Below, piece by piece: positions 60,261-64,000 of a DNA stretch of 64,000 bases (position 1 is the stretch's first letter; each line of letters begins with the position of its first letter). The stretch covers positions 124,001 through 188,000 of the forward strand of contig CAUEPS010000002.1 in NCBI GenBank assembly GCA_959019775.1, read 5' to 3'. A program made the translations under genes and the position numbers. The notes under the pieces are model-generated. The model was not told the origin of the DNA. It did not search any database and saw only the letters and a program-made list of their open reading frames with translations. Source of the DNA: an uncultured Collinsella sp. (GTDB lineage Bacteria; Actinomycetota; Coriobacteriia; Coriobacteriales; Coriobacteriaceae).

Positions 60261-61520
60261 CTATGAGCGCTCGTATTTCGTGGCCCGCCCGGTTCCCTGC
60301 CTTACGATTGCATTCCGTTCAAGCAGAGATTCGAGTGCCGCCAACGTCCGCATGCGGCTCAGCCCCGTCTGTTTTTCAATCTCGCTTCGCGACATAATTC
60401 GACCGCCCGACAAGGCTTTGAGAACCTGGACCTCTTCCTCGGACCCTTCAAGGGCATCGGTAACGGGCAATGTGACGGCCACCATGCCGCCGCGAACATC
60501 AAAAATTGGTTGATTGATCGAATCGCGATAGGCACGTCTAATGCGCGCGATTCCCGTACCAAATTTCTCGATGTAATCCAGCTTTAAGAAGGCCTCTGCA
60601 ACGATGGGGTTTCTGAGCACGGATATCTGCCCATACAGGTATTGTTCCGTCGTCAAACCGGCGGGCAGCGATCCAGGAGAGGTCACAACGACGCGATCAT
60701 CGTACAGGGCAATTTGAACGTTCGCTCGAACGTCCCACGTCCGATGCACCAAAGCATTTGCGACAGCTTCGCGAAACGCCTCGAGAGGAATTCGATCGGT
60801 TTGGACGCGCTCCATCCCTTCGATACGCTCATAACGGTAGTAGCGTGCAAACATAGCTACCGCCCTGTCCACCTGCTCAATTGCGGATACATTTGTCGCC
60901 GCTTCGCGATCCAAGATCACATCCTCGGTATCACCAAAACGGACGCAATCGATGCCCGGAAAATCATTCTTATCCGCCAAAATCGCCGCAGCGTTGGTAT
61001 AGCCGTCCTTGCCGAGCAAGCGAAGCGTGCGCATAATATCCGACGTTAGTTCAGAAATGCCGAGATGTTCAACACACTTATGCTCGAGCGTATGAAAACT
61101 CAAGTCCTGGCGAGCCGACGTGAGCGCGTCGAACGTTACGTTGCTGCCTTCGAGCGTCAGCCTGCCATACTCAAACCGGTCGACCTCCACTGTTGCCGAA
61201 TCGTTTCGCCTGTAGGCCTTTCCCTTGCTTCGATAGGGTTTGTCCTGGCCCTCATAAACCGTAAGGATTACGGTCCCGTGTTTCTCATCGGGCTCGAGCG
61301 TGTAACGGGGAGCGGGGTCCAAGCTGTCATTAATCATGTTCTCGATGCGGAGACACTCTGCGACCGGATCCGCAAGGCCGACAGCCACGCCCTCGTCATC
61401 AACGCCAAACTCAATCTTGCCCGTCCCGTAGTTTGCATAGGCACTCACCGTTTTAAGAAACGTCGGCGTAACGCTTTCCTTATATTCGACTGTAGGGCTC
61501 TCTCTAACAACCATATGCAC
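60261..61520 (-). CDS. AlbA_2 / HATPase_c_4 family regulator-like protein
   Basis: 419 aa. N-terminal AlbA_2 (Schlafen-like) domain (VEYKESVTPTFLKTVSAYANY, GKIEFGVDDEG), a middle region, then an HATPase_c_4 segment with PLEAFREAVANALVHR and GTGIARIRRA, and a winged-helix end (GRIMSRSEIEKQTGLSRMRTLAALE). Often called an ATP-binding transcriptional regulator; function is not proved. ATG 61520 has AGAGG upstream. Low-GC codons relative to neighbours. A strong promoter with a palindrome lies upstream (61552-61611). Confidence 0.87.
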   Translation of the reverse strand: MHMVVRESPTVEYKESVTPTFLKTVSAYANYGTGKIEFGVDDEGVAVGLADPVAECLRIENMINDSLDPAPRYTLEPDEKHGTVILTVYEGQDKPYRSKGKAYRRNDSATVEVDRFEYGRLTLEGSNVTFDALTSARQDLSFHTLEHKCVEHLGISELTSDIMRTLRLLGKDGYTNAAAILADKNDFPGIDCVRFGDTEDVILDREAATNVSAIEQVDRAVAMFARYYRYERIEGMERVQTDRIPLEAFREAVANALVHRTWDVRANVQIALYDDRVVVTSPGSLPAGLTTEQYLYGQISVLRNPIVAEAFLKLDYIEKFGTGIARIRRAYRDSINQPIFDVRGGMVAVTLPVTDALEGSEEEVQVLKALSGGRIMSRSEIEKQTGLSRMRTLAALESLLERNAIVRQGTGRATKYERS

Positions 61521-61551
61521 AACCTCTTCGTTTCGTACTATTCATGACCGT

Positions 61552-61611
61552 ATTATAAGACGAAAACCGTTTGCGTACTGATTTATCCAAGACGTAAACG
61601 GTTTTCGTCTT
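61552..61611 (-). promoter_or_regulatory. Promoter with 20-bp-arm palindrome for the AlbA_2 gene
   Basis: Minus-strand TATAAT (61552-61557). AAGACGAAAACCGTTTGCGT (61557-61576) pairs with 61592-61611 with one mismatch around 15 bases, so the arms cover the promoter core. This fits autorepression by the encoded DNA-binding protein. Confidence 0.6.
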
Positions 61612-61713
61612 GATTTGCGTACGGAATTAAAACGCATAATTTCGCTTTCGTATGGCTCAATATCGGACGCAGACTGTTTTCGCCTGTCAATACATCTGCA
61701 ATCCAAACGAAAC

Positions 61714-61747
61714 GAGCCCCGAGCTCGCATGAACTCGGGGCTCTTTG
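61714..61747 (+). terminator. Intrinsic terminator
   Basis: GAGCCCCGAG / CTCGGGGCTC stem followed by TTT; no intact plus-strand gene precedes it, so it is left over from a lost gene. Confidence 0.7.
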
Positions 61748-61763
61748 TGCCGCACATCTATGA

Positions 61764-61970
61764 GAGGAGCAATTCGATGCGTACGGGCGCTACTCCATGA
61801 AGCCGCCCTGGGATGGCGGCAACCTCGTCGAGGAGACCATCCGCACTCACCGTGGCGTGGCCGACGCCATCGCCACGCGCAACCCCACCGTAGCGCACGA
61901 CGCGATGTATTTGCATCTGGTGTACAACCGCAACATGATTGCGGAAGTCGCACAGACAAAAGGCATTTAA
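61764..61970 (+). pseudogene. GntR/FCD regulator remnant (C-terminal 68 codons)
   Basis: A frame bounded by TGA 61761 and TAA 61968-61970 ends with TIRTHRGVADAIATRNPT and AHDAMYLHLVYNRNMIAE, the last helices of an FCD domain. No start, N-terminus or DNA-binding part exists. It lies between two plus-strand terminators (61714 and 62006), so the rest was deleted. Confidence 0.65.
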
Positions 61971-62005
61971 GGCTCGACAATGATCTTTCTTTGATAAAAC
62001 GCAAG

Positions 62006-62042
62006 CGGCGGCCGTCCCAAAACGGGGCGGCCGCCGTGTTTT
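62006..62042 (+). terminator. Intrinsic terminator of the GntR remnant
   Basis: CGGCGGCCG / CGGCCGCCG stem followed by TGTTTTGC. Confidence 0.8.
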
Positions 62043-62125
62043 GCTATCGACTGGCGCAATGGAATCAGGTTTACATGCATCAACTTGGTGCAAACCAACC
62101 TGTCCCCCACGCACCAAGGGGTTGA

Positions 62126-64000
62126 CTAGAGCTCGCAGGCAACCTTGTAGCCATCGCCAATGGCGTCGCGGATATTGCCGCACTTGTTGGCGTCGCCCAG
62201 CACGTGGACAGCAACGCCAGCGGCGGCAAGGTCGTCGGCCAACTTGGTGTTGGGACGATAGCCCATGGCAAGCACCAGCGTATCGGCATCGGCGATGGTG
62301 TGGACCTCGCCATCCTTCTCGTAGCTGATGGCATCCTCGGTAATCTCGGTCACCTTGGCCTCGGTCAGCACGTGAACGCCCTTGGAGAGCATGCGCGTGA
62401 TGAGCACCGCGCGACCGGCGCCGCCCTCGTTGGCGGCGAGCGTCTTGGTCATCTCGATAACGGTGACATCGCGATTGGCCGGCGAGAGGTCATTGACCAA
62501 CGGGGCCAAGTAATCGGCCGTCTCGCAGCCAACGGTGCCGCCGCCCACGATAACGATCTTCTTGCCCGGGAAAGCCTCGCCACCCAGCAGGTCGTCAGCC
62601 GTCATAACCTGCTTAAAGCCCTGCATGAAGGCCGGAGCGATGGGCTCGGCGCCATAAGCTAGGACGACCTCGTAGCCGGCGTAGTCACGCTGAATGTCCT
62701 CGGCAGTAAGCTCGGTGCCAAATACGCACTTCACGCCGGCCTCGGCCAGGCGACGATACTGATACTTGATCACGCGGGTGAGTTCCTGCTTTGCCGGCGG
62801 AACGGCTGCGATACGCATCTCGCCGCCCGGCTCGTCCTGCTTATCCACGAGCACCACGTTGTGACCGCGCTTGGCGGCAATGAACGCCGCCTCCATGCCC
62901 GCGGGACCGGCGCCCACAACCAGTACGTTCTTGGCCTCGGCGGCAGGCTCGTAGCCGGCCTCGTCGCGCTCCACGTCCGGGTTGACGGTGCAGGAAATGC
63001 GCTTGCCGAACATGATGCCGTTCAGGCAGCGCAGGCAGCCGATGCAGGGGCGGATGTCGTCGGCGTTGCCGGCAGCGGCCTTGTTACAGAACTCGGCATC
63101 GCACAGATTGGCGCGGCCCATCATGCAGATGTCGGCAGCGCCGTCCTCGATCAGCTCCTCGGCAATCCAGGCCTCGTTAATACGTCCGACAGTGGCGACG
63201 GGAATGTTGACGTGCTTTTTGATCTCGCGCGAGCAGGCGGCATGCGAGGCCTGCTGGGTACCAGCGGCGGGAATCGCGGAGCCGCGCTTGATGGTGGTAC
63301 CGCCCGACACGTGAATCATGTCGACGCCAGCCTTCTCCAGTCGACGCGAGACGTAGATCATGTCGTTGAGGGTCAGGGCGCCATCGGTGTACTCATCGCC
63401 CGAGATGCGGACGTCGATGATAAAGTCCTTGCCGCAGCGCCCGCGAATCTCGGCGATGACCTCGAGCAGGAAGCGCATGCGGGCGTCGAGCGAGCCGCCG
63501 TACTCGTCGGTGCGCTTGTTGTAGAGCGGAGTCAAAAAGCCGCCGAGCATACCGTGGGCGTGCGCCGCATGGACCTCGACGCCATCGACGCCGGCCTTCT
63601 GCATACGCACGGCAGCGTCGCCAAACTGGTGCGTGAGCTCGTGGATCTCATCGACCGTGATGGGGCGCGGTGCCTCGCGGGCGTAAGACGGGCCCACAAA
63701 GGACGGAGCGATCAAGCGCGGCGTGCCCGGAACGTTAAAAGCCATGTAGGCAGGGTGGAAGAGCTGCGGCATAATCTTGCAGCCGTACTCATGCACGGCG
63801 GCGGCGAGCTTTTCCCAGCCGGGGATAAACGTGTCGTCGTAGCAGCACATGTCGCCCGGCAGATAGGTATAGGTGGGCTCGACCGTCACGACCTCGGTGA
63901 TGATGAGGCCCACGCCGCCCTTGGCACGGGCACGGTAATGATCGACCAAATCGTCGGTCACATAGCCATGATCGGCCAGGTTGGTGGACACCGGCGGCAT
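62126..64000 (-). CDS. Old-Yellow-Enzyme family FMN/FAD/4Fe-4S oxidoreductase (partial)
   Basis: The frame is open to the window edge; about 20-30 N-terminal residues are missing, since the visible start MPPVSTNLADHG is the usual internal MPP(M/V) stretch of this family. Visible 624 aa: TIM-barrel FMN domain with HAAHAHGMLGGFLTPLYNKR, four-Cys cluster PCIGCLRCLNG...C, then FAD domain (VLVVGAGPAGMEAAFIAAKRGH) and NAD domain (IVIVGGGTVGCETADYLA). Same architecture as 2,4-dienoyl-CoA reductase, enoate reductases and the bile-acid enzymes BaiCD/BaiH. The natural substrate cannot be read from the sequence. Confidence 0.92.
   Translation of the reverse strand: MPPVSTNLADHGYVTDDLVDHYRARAKGGVGLIITEVVTVEPTYTYLPGDMCCYDDTFIPGWEKLAAAVHEYGCKIMPQLFHPAYMAFNVPGTPRLIAPSFVGPSYAREAPRPITVDEIHELTHQFGDAAVRMQKAGVDGVEVHAAHAHGMLGGFLTPLYNKRTDEYGGSLDARMRFLLEVIAEIRGRCGKDFIIDVRISGDEYTDGALTLNDMIYVSRRLEKAGVDMIHVSGGTTIKRGSAIPAAGTQQASHAACSREIKKHVNIPVATVGRINEAWIAEELIEDGAADICMMGRANLCDAEFCNKAAAGNADDIRPCIGCLRCLNGIMFGKRISCTVNPDVERDEAGYEPAAEAKNVLVVGAGPAGMEAAFIAAKRGHNVVLVDKQDEPGGEMRIAAVPPAKQELTRVIKYQYRRLAEAGVKCVFGTELTAEDIQRDYAGYEVVLAYGAEPIAPAFMQGFKQVMTADDLLGGEAFPGKKIVIVGGGTVGCETADYLAPLVNDLSPANRDVTVIEMTKTLAANEGGAGRAVLITRMLSKGVHVLTEAKVTEITEDAISYEKDGEVHTIADADTLVLAMGYRPNTKLADDLAAAGVAVHVLGDANKCGNIRDAIGDGYKVACEL

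Overview
The window reads as chromosomal DNA of a high-GC gut actinomycete of class Coriobacteriia, most likely a Collinsella (C. aerofaciens-like). This is inference from gene content, codon use, a separate methionine-synthase activation protein, a sortase C pilus locus, the tmRNA tag, and hairpin repeats I associate with that genus. No species call is possible from sequence reading alone.

Layout. 1-6.2 kb (+): split cobalamin-dependent methionine synthase (activation protein, then metH), a UPF0210/DUF711 protein, a methyltransferase and yhbY. 6.3-14.6 kb (-): a 999-aa SARP-like ATPase regulator, amino-sugar genes (nagB, crr, glmM), rplM-rpsI and a patatin-like lipase. 14.6-15.6 kb: tmRNA (ssrA) with decayed copies of its 3' end and a 62-bp tandem repeat. 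15.8-24.5 kb: a small unknown gene, a RelB/PIN toxin-antitoxin pair, then a probable iron-handling block: P-type ATPase with an SCA metal motif, DUF6110 protein, two half-size ABC transporters and an AraC regulator. This block resembles a ferrosome (fez) locus next to a YbtPQ/IrtAB-like transporter. 24.6-29.8 kb: a DUF4143 ATPase and gatCAB. 30-38.8 kb: a pilus operon (tip adhesin, two LPxTG-type pilins, class C sortase), with the adhesin gene split by one in-frame TAG. 39.3-49.6 kb: HAD phosphatase, moaA and a moaC-mobB fusion, a DUF559-like protein bounded by two identical 61-bp palindromes, a heterodimeric ABC exporter and a MATE pump. 49.6-51.5 kb: two toxin-antitoxin modules flanked by two related gene remnants. 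51.5-64 kb: ligA, htrA, a GlnR-like regulator beside a glutamine-synthetase homologue lacking catalytic residues, LacI and GntR regulators, an AlbA_2 protein and an Old-Yellow-Enzyme family oxidoreductase running off the window end.

The most unusual theme is intergenic structure. Several families of long hairpins sit just after stop codons: a 134-135-nt element (2 copies) whose long stems differ in sequence but stay paired around a shared core, a 61-nt palindrome (3 copies), a CCACCACAAAG/CTTTGTGGTGG hairpin (4 copies), plus single large stem-loops. Most have no U-tract, so they are not ordinary terminators.
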